In this document: positions 1 to 8,810 of the stretch, piece by piece
How positions within the stretch are numbered: the stretch's first letter is position 1
Layout: each line of letters begins with the position of its first letter
Assembly: GCA_016936755.1 (NCBI GenBank)
Contig: JAFGXF010000088.1
Span: forward strand, 1 to 39,833
Direction: 5' to 3'
Length of the DNA: 39,833 bases
From: Anaerolineaceae bacterium
GTDB taxonomy: Bacteria; Chloroflexota; Anaerolineae; Anaerolineales; Anaerolineaceae
Made by a program: the position numbers and the translations under genes
Notes under the pieces: model-generated
Databases searched by the model: none
Seen by the model: only the letters and a program-made list of their open reading frames with translations
Told to the model about the DNA's origin: nothing

Positions 1-861
1 GGCGACGAAAGCGTCTCCGGCGCCCACACGATCCACGATCGGCAGGATATCGTAAACCGGGGCGGAATGGAACTTGTTTTTATGCCACAAGGTGCCCGAC
101 CAGGTATTGTGGCTGGCAGAGATCGAACCGCGCAGGGTGATGGCAATGGTTTTGATGGTTGGGAATTTTCTTTCCAGGCTTTCACACACTGCCCGGTAAT
201 GATCAGCTTTCACCTTGCCGGCCGAGACATCCACCCCGGGCGCGGTAATGCCGAAGACCTTTTCGGCATCCTCTTCATTTCCCAGCACCACGTCACACAT
301 GGCAACCAGATCAGACATCACTTCACCTGCGCTCCTACCCCACTTCCAGAGTTTGGCGCGGTAATTCAAATCACAGGATACGGTGATGCCCATCTCCCGG
401 GCGACCTGGATGGCTTCGCGGCAGGCATCGGCTGCTCCCTGTGATACGGCCGGCGTGATGCCAGTCCAATGGAACCAGTCGGCACCCTCGAAGATGCTTT
501 CCCAATTGAGCATTCCCATTTCAATGGTCGCGAAGCTGGAACCGGAACGATCATAAATCACCTTGCTGGGGCGTTGGGCTGATCCGCTTTCCAGGAAATA
601 AATGCCCAGCCGCGAGCCACCCCGGATGATATGGCGTGTATCCACCCGATGGGATTCCAGCTCCCGCAGGCATGCATCGCCCAGTTCGTTTTCCGGCAAG
701 CGCGTGATGAACGAGACCGCTTCACCGTAATTGGCCAGTGAGACCGCCACATTGGCTTCTCCTCCGCCAAAACTGGCATCAAAGGAACGGGTTTGTGTGA
801 AGCGGTAGTGTCTGGGGGTGGCCAGACGAAGCATGATTTCACCAAACGTGATGACTTTTAT
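1..861 (-). CDS. kdgK: 2-keto-3-deoxygluconate kinase (PfkB family), 3' end outside the window
   Basis: It phosphorylates 2-keto-3-deoxygluconate to KDPG in the cytoplasm, the step that joins galacturonate catabolism to the Entner-Doudoroff aldolase. The frame is open for 287 codons to the window edge. The N-terminal block KVITFGEIMLRL, the glycine-rich block SFGGGEANVAVSLANYG near residues 32-48, and VDRVGAGDAFVA just before the edge (PfkB signature 2, with the GAGD anion hole and catalytic Asp) identify the family. Roughly 30-50 C-terminal residues are missing. The start is odd. An in-frame TGA lies upstream, no ATG, GTG or TTG lies between it and the conserved N-terminus, and the codon where family members have Met is ATA, with GGAGG six bases before it. 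The first internal ATG (834) would remove the first beta strand. It is the last visible gene of the pectin operon, 47 bp after the polygalacturonase. Family assignment is secure; the ATA start is an inference. Confidence 0.88.
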   Translation of the reverse strand, partial: MKVITFGEIMLRLATPRHYRFTQTRSFDASFGGGEANVAVSLANYGEAVSFITRLPENELGDACLRELESHRVDTRHIIRGGSRLGIYFLESGSAQRPSKVIYDRSGSSFATIEMGMLNWESIFEGADWFHWTGITPAVSQGAADACREAIQVAREMGITVSCDLNYRAKLWKWGRSAGEVMSDLVAMCDVVLGNEEDAEKVFGITAPGVDVSAGKVKADHYRAVCESLERKFPTIKTIAITLRGSISASHNTWSGTLWHKNKFHSAPVYDILPIVDRVGAGDAFVA

Positions 862-908
862 GGCAAACCTCCATATTAATTCATTTTTTCAACCGCCCGG
901 GGCATGCT

Positions 909-2390
909 TCAGGCTTGAACCGGGTTTTCAGCGTTTCCAGGCAGGTGAATAATCTGGCTGCGATCGCCGATGATCAGGATCATATCCTCATCGTCCAGTG
1001 GTGCCCGGCAGGACTGGATGACGCAATTCTGTACATTGTTGAGATGGATGAGCGGCTTTTCGCTGGGATCCTTGCCTGCTCCGCACGCAGTGATCATCAC
1101 CTGGGCGGCATTGTGGATCATGAAAGCCGGCCCGCGTTGATTTTCAACTTCGACATGTTCCAATTGAATATTCACTGCATTGTTGATGTAGAAACCGGCC
1201 TGCGACATCAACTCGAGCCCATCGGCCATCTCTGGATAACCCGGCTCCGATTCGGGGGCCATGGAGATGGCAATGTGATCGAAGGTCACATCTTCAACCG
1301 GCATCTCGGCCAGCCCGAAGATAAACGCAGCAGCATATTTCACATCTTTTGCTTGAATATGGCTGAAATGGATATTTCGAAACCTGGGTGTTCCCTTTGA
1401 TGTGGGACGTGGGTTCCTGTCATTGATATCCGGGTCACCCCGGACGCCGATGTGGTAGTACAGGTTCATGGTGATCGGGCACAACACCTTTTCCATCGTC
1501 AGGTTTGAGACATGAATATCCTCTACGATACCGCCGCGTTGACGCCTTGATTTCAGGCGGATACCACGATCCGTCCCGTTGAACACGCAATCGGTGATCG
1601 TTACATCGTACACACTTCCACTCATCTCGCTGCCAATCACGACGCCGCCATGTCCATTTGCCAGGGTGCAGTGCGTGATGGTGATGTCGTGGCAGGCTTC
1701 ACGCAGTTGATCTTTTTCATGTTCCGTCCCGGATTTCAGCGTGATACAGTCATCTCCCGCACTGACAAAACAATCGGAAATCCGTACCTGCTGACATGAA
1801 TCCGGATTGATTCCGTCGGTATTGGGCGAGTCAGGTGGATTAATGATGGTTAAACCACGAATGATGACATTTTTACACCGGACGGGATTCACCGTCCAGC
1901 TGGGTGAGTTCACCAGGGTAACATCCTCGATCGATACATTCAAGCAGTCGTTGAAAGCGATCATGCGGGGGCGGGGATGGGCCAGGTTCTTCTCCTTGAA
2001 ACGCTTCCACCAGGCTTCCCCGTTCCCGTCGATTTTACCCGGACCGGTGATGGCAATGTTCACCAGGTTTTGACCTGAAAAAATGGGTGCATACGTGGAT
2101 TGTTCCACACCCTCCCAGCGGTATTGACCAACCGGATAATCTGATGGATCATCGCTGGCCAGGATTACGGCACCATCATCTAAATGAAGGTTCACATCAC
2201 TGTGAAAGACCAGTGCGCCTGTAAGATAGTTACCGGATGGCACCAGTACCGTCCCACCGCCAGCCTTTGCGCAGGCATCCAGAGCCGACTGGATGGCAAG
2301 CCGGTCTTGATTTTTACCGTCACCGGCAGCGCCATAGTCACGGATATTGTATACTTGCCCGGCCACAGGATTCACTGTCATGTTTTTCAC
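909..2390 (-). CDS. Glycoside hydrolase family 28 polygalacturonase, cytoplasmic
   Basis: It hydrolyses alpha-1,4-galacturonosyl bonds, here probably in imported oligogalacturonides. The 493-residue protein has the GH28 parallel beta-helix pattern and all hallmark motifs: NTDG (190-193), GDD (212-214), GHG (246-248) and RLK (278-280). These supply the three catalytic Asp, the His and the substrate-binding Arg/Lys. There is no signal peptide, so it should act in the cytoplasm, probably as an exo-enzyme on short chains. The GTG start at 2390 overlaps the stop of the upstream GH105 gene (GTGA), and AGAGG lies 9 bases before it. The in-frame ATG at 2381 is the alternative, but it sits about 18 bases from that ribosome site. 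Translational coupling to the GH105 gene is likely. The family is certain; exact substrate (homogalacturonan or rhamnogalacturonan oligomer) is not. Confidence 0.93.
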   Translation of the reverse strand: MKNMTVNPVAGQVYNIRDYGAAGDGKNQDRLAIQSALDACAKAGGGTVLVPSGNYLTGALVFHSDVNLHLDDGAVILASDDPSDYPVGQYRWEGVEQSTYAPIFSGQNLVNIAITGPGKIDGNGEAWWKRFKEKNLAHPRPRMIAFNDCLNVSIEDVTLVNSPSWTVNPVRCKNVIIRGLTIINPPDSPNTDGINPDSCQQVRISDCFVSAGDDCITLKSGTEHEKDQLREACHDITITHCTLANGHGGVVIGSEMSGSVYDVTITDCVFNGTDRGIRLKSRRQRGGIVEDIHVSNLTMEKVLCPITMNLYYHIGVRGDPDINDRNPRPTSKGTPRFRNIHFSHIQAKDVKYAAAFIFGLAEMPVEDVTFDHIAISMAPESEPGYPEMADGLELMSQAGFYINNAVNIQLEHVEVENQRGPAFMIHNAAQVMITACGAGKDPSEKPLIHLNNVQNCVIQSCRAPLDDEDMILIIGDRSQIIHLPGNAENPVQA

Positions 2391-3526
2391 TCTGCCTGAC
2401 CTCTTGTGATTTTCTCAGTGGCTGTTTCCATCTCCAGGGCAGCCAGGATGAAGGGGCCAACACCTTTAAAATCGTTCGGGATGAGCTTTTCACCCACATA
2501 ATAATCGAATGACCCGTCCCGATACGGTTCCCCTCCCAATCCGGCGGAACCACAGGTGTTTTCAAGTGAAACCGACCCATGCGCGTCCACGCTGATCTGA
2601 TGTTCAAGAATACCGCGATAGGCATGCCGGGCGGAACTTAAGAATTCTGATGGCAACAAATCCTTGCGCACCCCCTTGGCGAACGCATAGCTTAACATGC
2701 ATGTAACAGACGATTCAAGGTAATTACCCTGCCTGCCACCCAGATCGACGATCTGATACCACATGCCGGTTTGCATATCCTGGTAATTTAATAATGCTTT
2801 ACTCACGTTAACAAAGATTTCCAACAGTCTTGCGTATTGAGGGTGCTCCGGGGGGAAGAAATCCAATATGTCGATCAATGCCATTTCGAACCAACCCAGG
2901 GCGCGTCCCCAAAAATGGGGTGAGTGGCCATTCTCCGGATTCGCCCAGGGTTGTGCGTGTTTTTCATCCCAGGCATGGTACAACAGCCCGGTTTTATCAT
3001 CACGGGTATGCGCTTCGATCAGCAGGATCTGATGGGCAATCTCATCGAAATCCTGAGGTTGAGAAAAGACACTGGCGTATTCAGCCAGGAAAGGTCCGGC
3101 CATATAGATCCCATCCAGCCACATTTGATAAGGATAGATCTTTTTGTGCCAGAAACCGTTTGTCAAGGTGCGCGGCTGTTGCTGTAACTGGCTCCGAAGA
3201 ATAGCAAGCGCTTTTTGGAATCGCACCTCCCCGGTGTCTGTGTAAAAGTAAAAGAGCGTTTTGCCTGGATTGATCAGATCCAGGTTGAATTCATCTTTCC
3301 GGTAGGTGGCAATTGAACCATCCGGTTTTATGAAATGGTCGACCCATGCTTTCGCAAAGTTCAAGAAATCGTTATGCTGGAAGCAAATACCGGCTTCCAT
3401 GATGGCTTTAACGACCAGACCATGCTCGTAATGCCATTGGGCAGATTCCAGGGGGTAATGCTGGATGATGGATTCTGCCATGCGGACAGCCCAATTATTC
3501 CGGTTATTTGGCTTCGGCATATGCAT
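2387..3526 (-). CDS. Unsaturated rhamnogalacturonyl hydrolase (GH105, YteR/RhiN-like)
   Basis: It removes the unsaturated galacturonyl residue left on oligosaccharides by pectate or rhamnogalacturonan lyases. The 379-residue protein follows the GH105 (alpha/alpha)6-barrel pattern. WLDGIYMAGPFLAEYA carries the expected catalytic Asp (D138), and HFWGRALGWF near 205-214 matches the conserved W-x-R-x-x-G-W region. YHAWDEK and the C-terminal SAGLGGEPYRDGSFDYYVGE are also typical. No signal peptide is present, so the substrate must be imported. The first ATG (3526) overlaps the end of the GH4 gene by 23 bp; ATG 3520 is also possible and no strong ribosome site separates them. It lies between the GH4 and GH28 genes, which supports pectin oligosaccharide degradation. 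Confidence 0.93.
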   Translation of the reverse strand: MHMPKPNNRNNWAVRMAESIIQHYPLESAQWHYEHGLVVKAIMEAGICFQHNDFLNFAKAWVDHFIKPDGSIATYRKDEFNLDLINPGKTLFYFYTDTGEVRFQKALAILRSQLQQQPRTLTNGFWHKKIYPYQMWLDGIYMAGPFLAEYASVFSQPQDFDEIAHQILLIEAHTRDDKTGLLYHAWDEKHAQPWANPENGHSPHFWGRALGWFEMALIDILDFFPPEHPQYARLLEIFVNVSKALLNYQDMQTGMWYQIVDLGGRQGNYLESSVTCMLSYAFAKGVRKDLLPSEFLSSARHAYRGILEHQISVDAHGSVSLENTCGSAGLGGEPYRDGSFDYYVGEKLIPNDFKGVGPFILAALEMETATEKITRGQAE

Positions 3527-4925
3527 TTTGAACTCTATTATTCGCCATCTCCGGTACAGGTAGAAAATCCCGGTTCAACTGCACCAAAGCCTGGAAAAGT
3601 GCCGCCGAAGAATCGATGGGAAGATGGTTGGATGGATCGTTGATGAACGCCTGCAAGGCCAGGTCGAGATCATTGAGTAATACCGCGTCGATGATCAACT
3701 CTTGATTGGTGATGTGCTGGTTAATCATGGCGGCGATGGCTCGCGGCAAGGCCCCTGCCACGACTGCCCGCACACTATCACGGCTGAAGTGGGCATTGGT
3801 TTCAACCACAGATTGCAAAGGAAGATTGGATATCTGACCGGTATTCTCAAGGTTCACATTCGTGACAATATCGCCGAGTCCCAAAAGCGCCTTGATCATA
3901 CCAACACCTTCCTCGCCGGAGCTTTCAGGGACGAAGGGGGAGGTCCCACTGATCCAATCGCGTATTTTTTGAGGGGCGGCTTCCCAGCGGGATATCCTGT
4001 ATGACACCGGTGTTCGGATGATTCCCCATTTGAATAATGATTCGGGTGAAACGATGAACCCGGGCAGGAATTCAACAAGATGCCGGTCACCAGCCGCTGC
4101 GAGGATCCGGTATCGCTGAAACAGGGTGAACTTTACCAGGTCGGCACTATGAAACCAGTCGTTCCAGCTTTCAACCTCTTTTTGTGTATAGAAACGCAAG
4201 CTGCCCTTTTCTTCCAGATGATCAGATAATACTGCGAGCAAATCCCTGCCTTGATAGCGTGCCTGGTTTACCCAGGTAAAATGATTGATACCCAAGACAT
4301 TAACCTGGATGTCTTTACGAGGTGGCGTTTCAATTTGCAAAAATTGCGCGGCCATACCCGCCAGCATGCGCTGGGTGGCAAAAACCTCATGACAGCAGCC
4401 AAAAACCTTTAAACGGGGGGCAACCCGGGTCAATGTCCGTGTGCAGATGGACATCGGATTCGTGTAGTTGGTGATCCATGCATCGGGGCAATACGCATTG
4501 ATCGCCTCGGCAAACATCTTAAAGATGGCCACCGAGCGCAATCCACGACTTAAACCGGGCGCCCCGGTGGTGTCACCGACTGGATAGAATAATCCGTGAC
4601 TTTCTGCCAGGGCGATTTCTGAAGCCATCAGTTCCAGTGATCCAGGCTGGATGGAAATGACCACGAAATCCGCATCCGCCAGTGTGATTTTCAGATCGGA
4701 TACTGCACGATAATGCCAGCGCGAATGCATACCGGGTTGACCCTGGATCCAGTTGCCCAATTCTTCATTGAGTCTGGCAGAATCCATGTCGATGTCATAT
4801 AAAAGCACTTCACCGGCGAGGTCCGGGCAGAGAGCAAGGTCCATCATTAACTTGTGAGCCCATTCGCGGCTTCCCCCACCGATGTAGGCGATCTTGAGGG
4901 AATTGGGTGACGGCTGGGTGTTCAT
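3504..4925 (-). CDS. Glycoside hydrolase family 4, probable alpha-galacturonidase (LplD-like)
   Basis: GH4 enzymes cleave glycosides by an NAD- and divalent-metal-dependent oxidation-elimination mechanism. The 473-residue protein has the N-terminal nucleotide-binding motif KIAYIGGGSR (GGGS 16-19), the substrate-site TNPMS (155-159), the metal-binding Cys-His pair in GCCHE (C178, H179) and GINH (212-215, H215). All expected catalytic landmarks are present. GH4 members differ widely in substrate. The alpha-galacturonidase call rests on the neighbours (polygalacturonase, GH105, KDG kinase) and on resemblance of the locus to the Bacillus subtilis lplABCD region, where an LplABC-type importer is linked to a GH4 alpha-galacturonidase. 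An alpha-glucuronidase activity cannot be excluded. The ribosome site is weak (AAAGGG about 13 bases upstream), so the start is moderately certain. Confidence 0.88.
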   Translation of the reverse strand: MNTQPSPNSLKIAYIGGGSREWAHKLMMDLALCPDLAGEVLLYDIDMDSARLNEELGNWIQGQPGMHSRWHYRAVSDLKITLADADFVVISIQPGSLELMASEIALAESHGLFYPVGDTTGAPGLSRGLRSVAIFKMFAEAINAYCPDAWITNYTNPMSICTRTLTRVAPRLKVFGCCHEVFATQRMLAGMAAQFLQIETPPRKDIQVNVLGINHFTWVNQARYQGRDLLAVLSDHLEEKGSLRFYTQKEVESWNDWFHSADLVKFTLFQRYRILAAAGDRHLVEFLPGFIVSPESLFKWGIIRTPVSYRISRWEAAPQKIRDWISGTSPFVPESSGEEGVGMIKALLGLGDIVTNVNLENTGQISNLPLQSVVETNAHFSRDSVRAVVAGALPRAIAAMINQHITNQELIIDAVLLNDLDLALQAFINDPSNHLPIDSSAALFQALVQLNRDFLPVPEMANNRVQNAYAEAK

Positions 4926-5023
4926 GAATTTTGAAAAGCCCTTTAGTGGTTGGTATGTTGATAATGTCCCTGATCGTTCGAACAGATAAAGTAATGATTG
5001 CGATAGACGTGACCAATTTGGAC

Positions 5024-5054
5024 TGAGGCAGGCGGGGATTTTACGCCTGCCTCA
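5024..5054 (-). terminator. Intercistronic stem-loop after the LplA-type binding-protein gene
   Basis: A perfect 11-bp inverted repeat (arms 5024-5034 and 5044-5054, 9-nt loop) begins 13 nt after the binding-protein stop. No T-run follows in the transcript direction, so it is more likely an mRNA-stabilising or partial terminator element than a full terminator. Such an element would keep the binding-protein message abundant relative to the downstream enzyme genes. Confidence 0.6.
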
Positions 5055-5067
5055 TATCCGATTCAGG

Positions 5068-6696
5068 TTATTTCAATAGCCCGGCATCGATCAAGGCCTG
5101 TTTGGCACTGGCTTCATACTCAACAGCACCCAGGGAATCAAGACCGGCCAGGTATTCTGCCCAGTTTTCATCGCTGACTTCTTTTTGACCGAGTGCGAAC
5201 TGGACGATACCTTCGGTATAGTATCGCAGGAAATCAGCCGCATTGGCGGGAGGTAGGATGACCTGGATACCACGACCATCGACCCATGGCTGGCTCTGGT
5301 AGAATGTGAGATAGGTCAGGGGTTGCATCGTGCGCCCGTTGATCGTTGTCCAATTGGGATAGCGGGCTGCGATTTCCTGAGTTGAATTATAGAACACCAG
5401 CTGGTTGCGCATCTGGGTGAATGGCTGGAACTCGGCGGCTGTGTAAGCCTTGGTTGGATCCAAACCTTCGGTGGAAATGTTGCCATTGGCGTCAATAATG
5501 AAGTTGACACCTTCTTCACCGAATCCGAGCAGGTAGTACCCATCGGTGGCCATCCATTCCAACAGGCGGGCGATGGCTTCCTTCTTGCCTTCATCAGCTG
5601 CTTTCTGTGAGACAGCGAAGATCTGGCCACGTCCCGTGTAGACACCATAAGTGGCATCTCCGTACGGGCCTTTTGGTGCGGGTATGGGGACCCACTCAGC
5701 ATCCGGGAAGTTTTCATCAAAGGGGGTGTAGTTGGATTTGTTGCTGAGGGCGGCGAAATCTTCCCACATGATGCCAAACAGACCCTGCTTCCAGCGTGCG
5801 CGGAAATCATCACGCTTCAACGTGGGCCAGTCCGGATCGATCACTTTCGCTTCGACCAGTGAGTTGAAGAAAGCCAGCGCCTCAGGATATTTTTCATTGC
5901 GCACATTCAACCCAAATGAAGCGGCATCATCGAAGTCCCACATGCCGGCAACGCCATAAGCACCCATGATGAAGTCAAAGCGGGTACCCATACCATCGCC
6001 GTTGAGGAAACCACCAAGACCATAGGTGTCCTTCTTACCGTTGCCATCCGGATCTTGTTCCGTGAAGGCTACAGCGACAGCCATGAGTTCTTCAGGTGTG
6101 GTGGGAACGGCCAGTCCGAGTTTATCCAGCCAGTCCTTGCGGATGAGCAGACCCTCACGCCGTGGGATGGGTGGGGGTTCCGGAAGACCGTAAAGATGAC
6201 CGTCGAAGGTCGACAGACTCAAGGCCAGCGGGTCATTGTAGTGTTTTTGTGTGCGCTCAGGCATTAAGGCCAACATATCATCCACCTGGGCGATCAATCC
6301 CAACTGTACAAGGTTATACAATGCACCACGGGGGTCATTGCTGGCGCTGACCATCTGCATAAAGTCTGGCAGATTGTTGGCTGCTGCCGCTGCGTTCAGT
6401 TTGGCTTCGCCATCGGAACCGGTGGGAAGGATCTCATACTTAAGATTGACGTTCACTTCCTCCAGGATCCTGTCGTAGGCGATCCAGTCATCCGGCGGCG
6501 GCCCGGCTTCGGTCACGGTTGCCATGGCCCACAGGGTGATATCCACAGGTTCCGGGACGGCCGTGGGTTCCACTGGTGCCACCGTGGCAGCAACTTCTGG
6601 GGCAGCGGTAGGCGCGGCTGGTTCCTGCGCGCAAGCAGCCAGAAGCTGGGTGCTCACCAGGACGACCGCAATCAATACATACTTCCAGTTCTTCAT
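5068..6696 (-). CDS. ABC transporter sugar-binding lipoprotein (family 1, LplA-like)
   Basis: It captures an oligosaccharide outside the membrane and delivers it to the two permeases encoded upstream. The 542-residue protein starts with a lipoprotein signal peptide whose lipobox ends LLAAC (acylated C22). An Ala/Pro/Thr/Glu-rich tether follows to about residue 50, a style common in Chloroflexota. The mature part resembles the long LplA-type extracellular solute-binding proteins associated with LplB/LplC permeases. The pectin substrate is inferred from the enzyme genes that follow. AAGGAG sits 8 bases before the ATG, so the start is clear. It lies 54 bp after the second permease gene and is followed by a stem-loop, as are the other two binding-protein genes here. 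Confidence 0.92.
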   Translation of the reverse strand: MKNWKYVLIAVVLVSTQLLAACAQEPAAPTAAPEVAATVAPVEPTAVPEPVDITLWAMATVTEAGPPPDDWIAYDRILEEVNVNLKYEILPTGSDGEAKLNAAAAANNLPDFMQMVSASNDPRGALYNLVQLGLIAQVDDMLALMPERTQKHYNDPLALSLSTFDGHLYGLPEPPPIPRREGLLIRKDWLDKLGLAVPTTPEELMAVAVAFTEQDPDGNGKKDTYGLGGFLNGDGMGTRFDFIMGAYGVAGMWDFDDAASFGLNVRNEKYPEALAFFNSLVEAKVIDPDWPTLKRDDFRARWKQGLFGIMWEDFAALSNKSNYTPFDENFPDAEWVPIPAPKGPYGDATYGVYTGRGQIFAVSQKAADEGKKEAIARLLEWMATDGYYLLGFGEEGVNFIIDANGNISTEGLDPTKAYTAAEFQPFTQMRNQLVFYNSTQEIAARYPNWTTINGRTMQPLTYLTFYQSQPWVDGRGIQVILPPANAADFLRYYTEGIVQFALGQKEVSDENWAEYLAGLDSLGAVEYEASAKQALIDAGLLK

Positions 6697-6750
6697 TTCT
6701 AACTCCTTTTTTCGGTTTTAAGAGCATCAATAGTTTTGGATCAATTCTGT

Positions 6751-7629
6751 CTATTCCTTGACACCTCCTACTAATGTACCTTTTGTGAAGTAACGTTGAA
6801 TCCATGGATAAATGGCCAGCATTGGCAGCATCGTGATCAATACGCCGGCGGCTTTCAGTGATTCCAAAGCTGATGAGCTGAAAGCGTCATACTCCACATA
6901 CTCATTGAAACTGGCAGAGATCAGGATATTGCGAAGCAAAACCGGCAGTGGCATCAGATCGTGATCGTTCAAATACAGGATGGGTGTGAAAAATTCATTC
7001 CAGAAGTAGACAGCGTAAAAGAGGCCGATCGTTAATATAATGGGCTTGGATAAGGGCAGCATCACGTTCCACAGGATCTGGAATTCATTTGCGCCATCCA
7101 GCGCGGCTGCTTCCCGCAACTCATCCGGCAACCCTTCGAAGAAGCGCATCATCACCAGGGTGTTATAGACGCTGACTGCAGGCGGAAGAATAATCGCCAG
7201 GAAATTATCCGTTAATCCCATACGAGTGATCAGCAGGTAGACCGGGATCAAACCCGGGCTGAACAAATAGGTGAATAAAATCAGGATCATGAAGAAATTT
7301 CGCCCGGGTAGGTTTTTGACAGACAACCCATAGGCCATCGGTATCGTAAGAAGCAGGCTGATGATCGTGCCCAAACCGGTGATGATAAAGCTGTTCAGTA
7401 GTGCGCGCGGGAAGAGTGAGTGCGTGATCAACTGTCTGAATGCCTCAACGGTCCAGTCCCAGGGGGCCAGGAAAAATGGAATCCCTTCGCGTGTGTAGGT
7501 GTCGAGGGGAACAAATGCCGTGACAATCACCCGCCACAGTGGTATCAGTATGATGAAGAGAATGATCGAGAGGAAGATCGCTACTCCGATTTGAAACGCA
7601 ATGGCATCGCGGGTTCTGACTCTTAACAT
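6751..7629 (-). CDS. ABC sugar transporter permease (LplC/MalG-like)
   Basis: One half of the membrane channel of the pectin oligosaccharide importer. The 292-residue protein has about six hydrophobic segments and the cytoplasmic EAA loop (EAAALDGANEFQILWNVMLP, with the conserved Gly) that docks on the ATPase. A short C-terminus ends just after the last segment. AGGAG lies 7 bases before the ATG, and the gene follows the partner permease by 10 bp. No ATPase gene is present in this operon. Importers of this LplB/LplC type often share one MsmX-like ATPase encoded elsewhere, and that is inferred here. Confidence 0.92.
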   Translation of the reverse strand: MLRVRTRDAIAFQIGVAIFLSIILFIILIPLWRVIVTAFVPLDTYTREGIPFFLAPWDWTVEAFRQLITHSLFPRALLNSFIITGLGTIISLLLTIPMAYGLSVKNLPGRNFFMILILFTYLFSPGLIPVYLLITRMGLTDNFLAIILPPAVSVYNTLVMMRFFEGLPDELREAAALDGANEFQILWNVMLPLSKPIILTIGLFYAVYFWNEFFTPILYLNDHDLMPLPVLLRNILISASFNEYVEYDAFSSSALESLKAAGVLITMLPMLAIYPWIQRYFTKGTLVGGVKE

Positions 7630-7639
7630 GTCTGGTCTC

Positions 7640-8608
7640 CTAGAATAAACCCTGTTGGGCTACTCGCTTGGCTATTTTGTTGGCGATCAGGATCAGAACC
7701 AACCCGATCACACCTTTGAAGAAACCCACTGCCGTCGCCAGGCTGAATTGAAACTGCAGCACACCCTGGCGATATACCCAGGTATCGATGATATCGCCCA
7801 CACTGTACACGGGAACGGAATACAAAACGAAGATTTGATTGAAGCCTGCTTCAAGGATATGACCCATGCGTAAAAGCGTGATCAACATGATGACAGGCAG
7901 GATGCCCGGCAGGGAGATATACCAGATTCGCTGGATGGGGGTTGCTGAATCCACTGCCGCTGCCTCATATAGCTCCGGGCTTATACCCAGCAACGCAGCC
8001 AGGTACAGGATGGTGCTCCAGCCGGTTTCCTTCCAGATATCCGACAGGATAACCACCCAGCGAAAGTGCGCCGGTGAGGTCAGGAATGGTATCGGTTCAC
8101 CCCCGAACCGTTTGATCACATCATTTACCAATCCGTTCCCCGGGGATAGAACGACCAGCAATACCCCAAACATGATGACCCAGGAAAGAAAGTGTGGCAG
8201 GTAAATGGTCGTCTGAACGAAGGTCCTGAACCTTTTCAGCCAGGTTTCATGCAGGGCGATCGCACAAAGGATTGCCAGTGGCATACCCAGGATGAGCTTG
8301 GCCACGCTGAAGATGAGTGTGTTTCCGATCAATTGATTAAAGTAGAAGGAAGTGACAAACGCTTCGAAATGCTTAAAGCCCACCCAGGGGCTGTCAAATA
8401 CGCCCAACAGGGGTTTGAAATCTCTAAATGCGATCTGAGCGTTCCACAATGGACCATACTTGAAAACCAAAAAGTAAATCACCGTGGGTAGTATCAGCAA
8501 ATAGATCCATCGCTGACGCCACATGATATTCAGCAATTTACTGGATCTGATCTTGAAAGTCACCAGACGTTTGTTGAAATTGCTATTCGGGTGATAATCG
8601 ATTGTCAA
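7640..8608 (-). CDS. ABC sugar transporter permease (LplB-like)
   Basis: The other half of the importer channel and the first gene of the pectin operon. The 322-residue protein has a charged N-terminal tail, about six membrane segments and the EAA loop EAAAVDSATPIQRIWYISLP near residues 226-245. The start is TTG at 8608 with GGAG 7 bases upstream; no better ATG precedes the first membrane segment. It is transcribed divergently from the hybrid sensor gene, with about 200 bp between the two starts. A promoter for the operon should lie in that gap. Confidence 0.9.
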   Translation of the reverse strand: MTIDYHPNSNFNKRLVTFKIRSSKLLNIMWRQRWIYLLILPTVIYFLVFKYGPLWNAQIAFRDFKPLLGVFDSPWVGFKHFEAFVTSFYFNQLIGNTLIFSVAKLILGMPLAILCAIALHETWLKRFRTFVQTTIYLPHFLSWVIMFGVLLVVLSPGNGLVNDVIKRFGGEPIPFLTSPAHFRWVVILSDIWKETGWSTILYLAALLGISPELYEAAAVDSATPIQRIWYISLPGILPVIMLITLLRMGHILEAGFNQIFVLYSVPVYSVGDIIDTWVYRQGVLQFQFSLATAVGFFKGVIGLVLILIANKIAKRVAQQGLF

Positions 8609-8690
8609 ATCTGCTCTCCGTTATATGGGATCTCTGTTTGATGATCAATATCATTGGATTGTGATACAGACAGTGAGCCTTTGTAGCGAA

Positions 8691-8718
8691 ATCATATCAG
8701 GTTTGTTTTGGACAATAA
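8691..8718 (-). promoter_or_regulatory. Candidate promoter of the pectin operon
   Basis: On the minus strand TATGAT (8691-8696, five of six matches to the -10 consensus) lies 16 bases from TTATTG (8713-8718, a poor -35). It is the best box pair between the divergent genes in this direction. The predicted leader would be about 75 nt. The weak -35 fits activation by an AraC-type regulator, but this is only suggestive. Confidence 0.3.
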
Positions 8719-8768
8719 CGATGCCCTTAAGGATAATTCCGACCTTTCCTGCTGCTGCACCCGGTTCA

Positions 8769-8774
8769 TATAAT
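8769..8774 (+). promoter_or_regulatory. Candidate -10 box of the hybrid sensor gene
   Basis: A perfect TATAAT lies 36 bases before the sensor ATG, giving a leader of roughly 30 nt. No good -35 hexamer stands 16-18 bases upstream, so the promoter may depend on an activator. The sensor ATG also lacks a clear Shine-Dalgarno sequence. Confidence 0.35.
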
Positions 8775-8810
8775 CCATAGTAAACTTATTGTTAAACCAT
8801 CCACTCAAAC

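Noticed and set aside
915-1400. 161-residue plus-strand frame antisense to the GH28 gene
   Set aside because: It is a shadow of a gene with all catalytic motifs on the other strand; no ribosome site or family features.
8712-8792. Inverted pair ACAATAA and TTATTGT between the divergent promoters
   Set aside because: Seven AT-rich bases separated by 67 bp occur easily by chance; not enough to call an operator.
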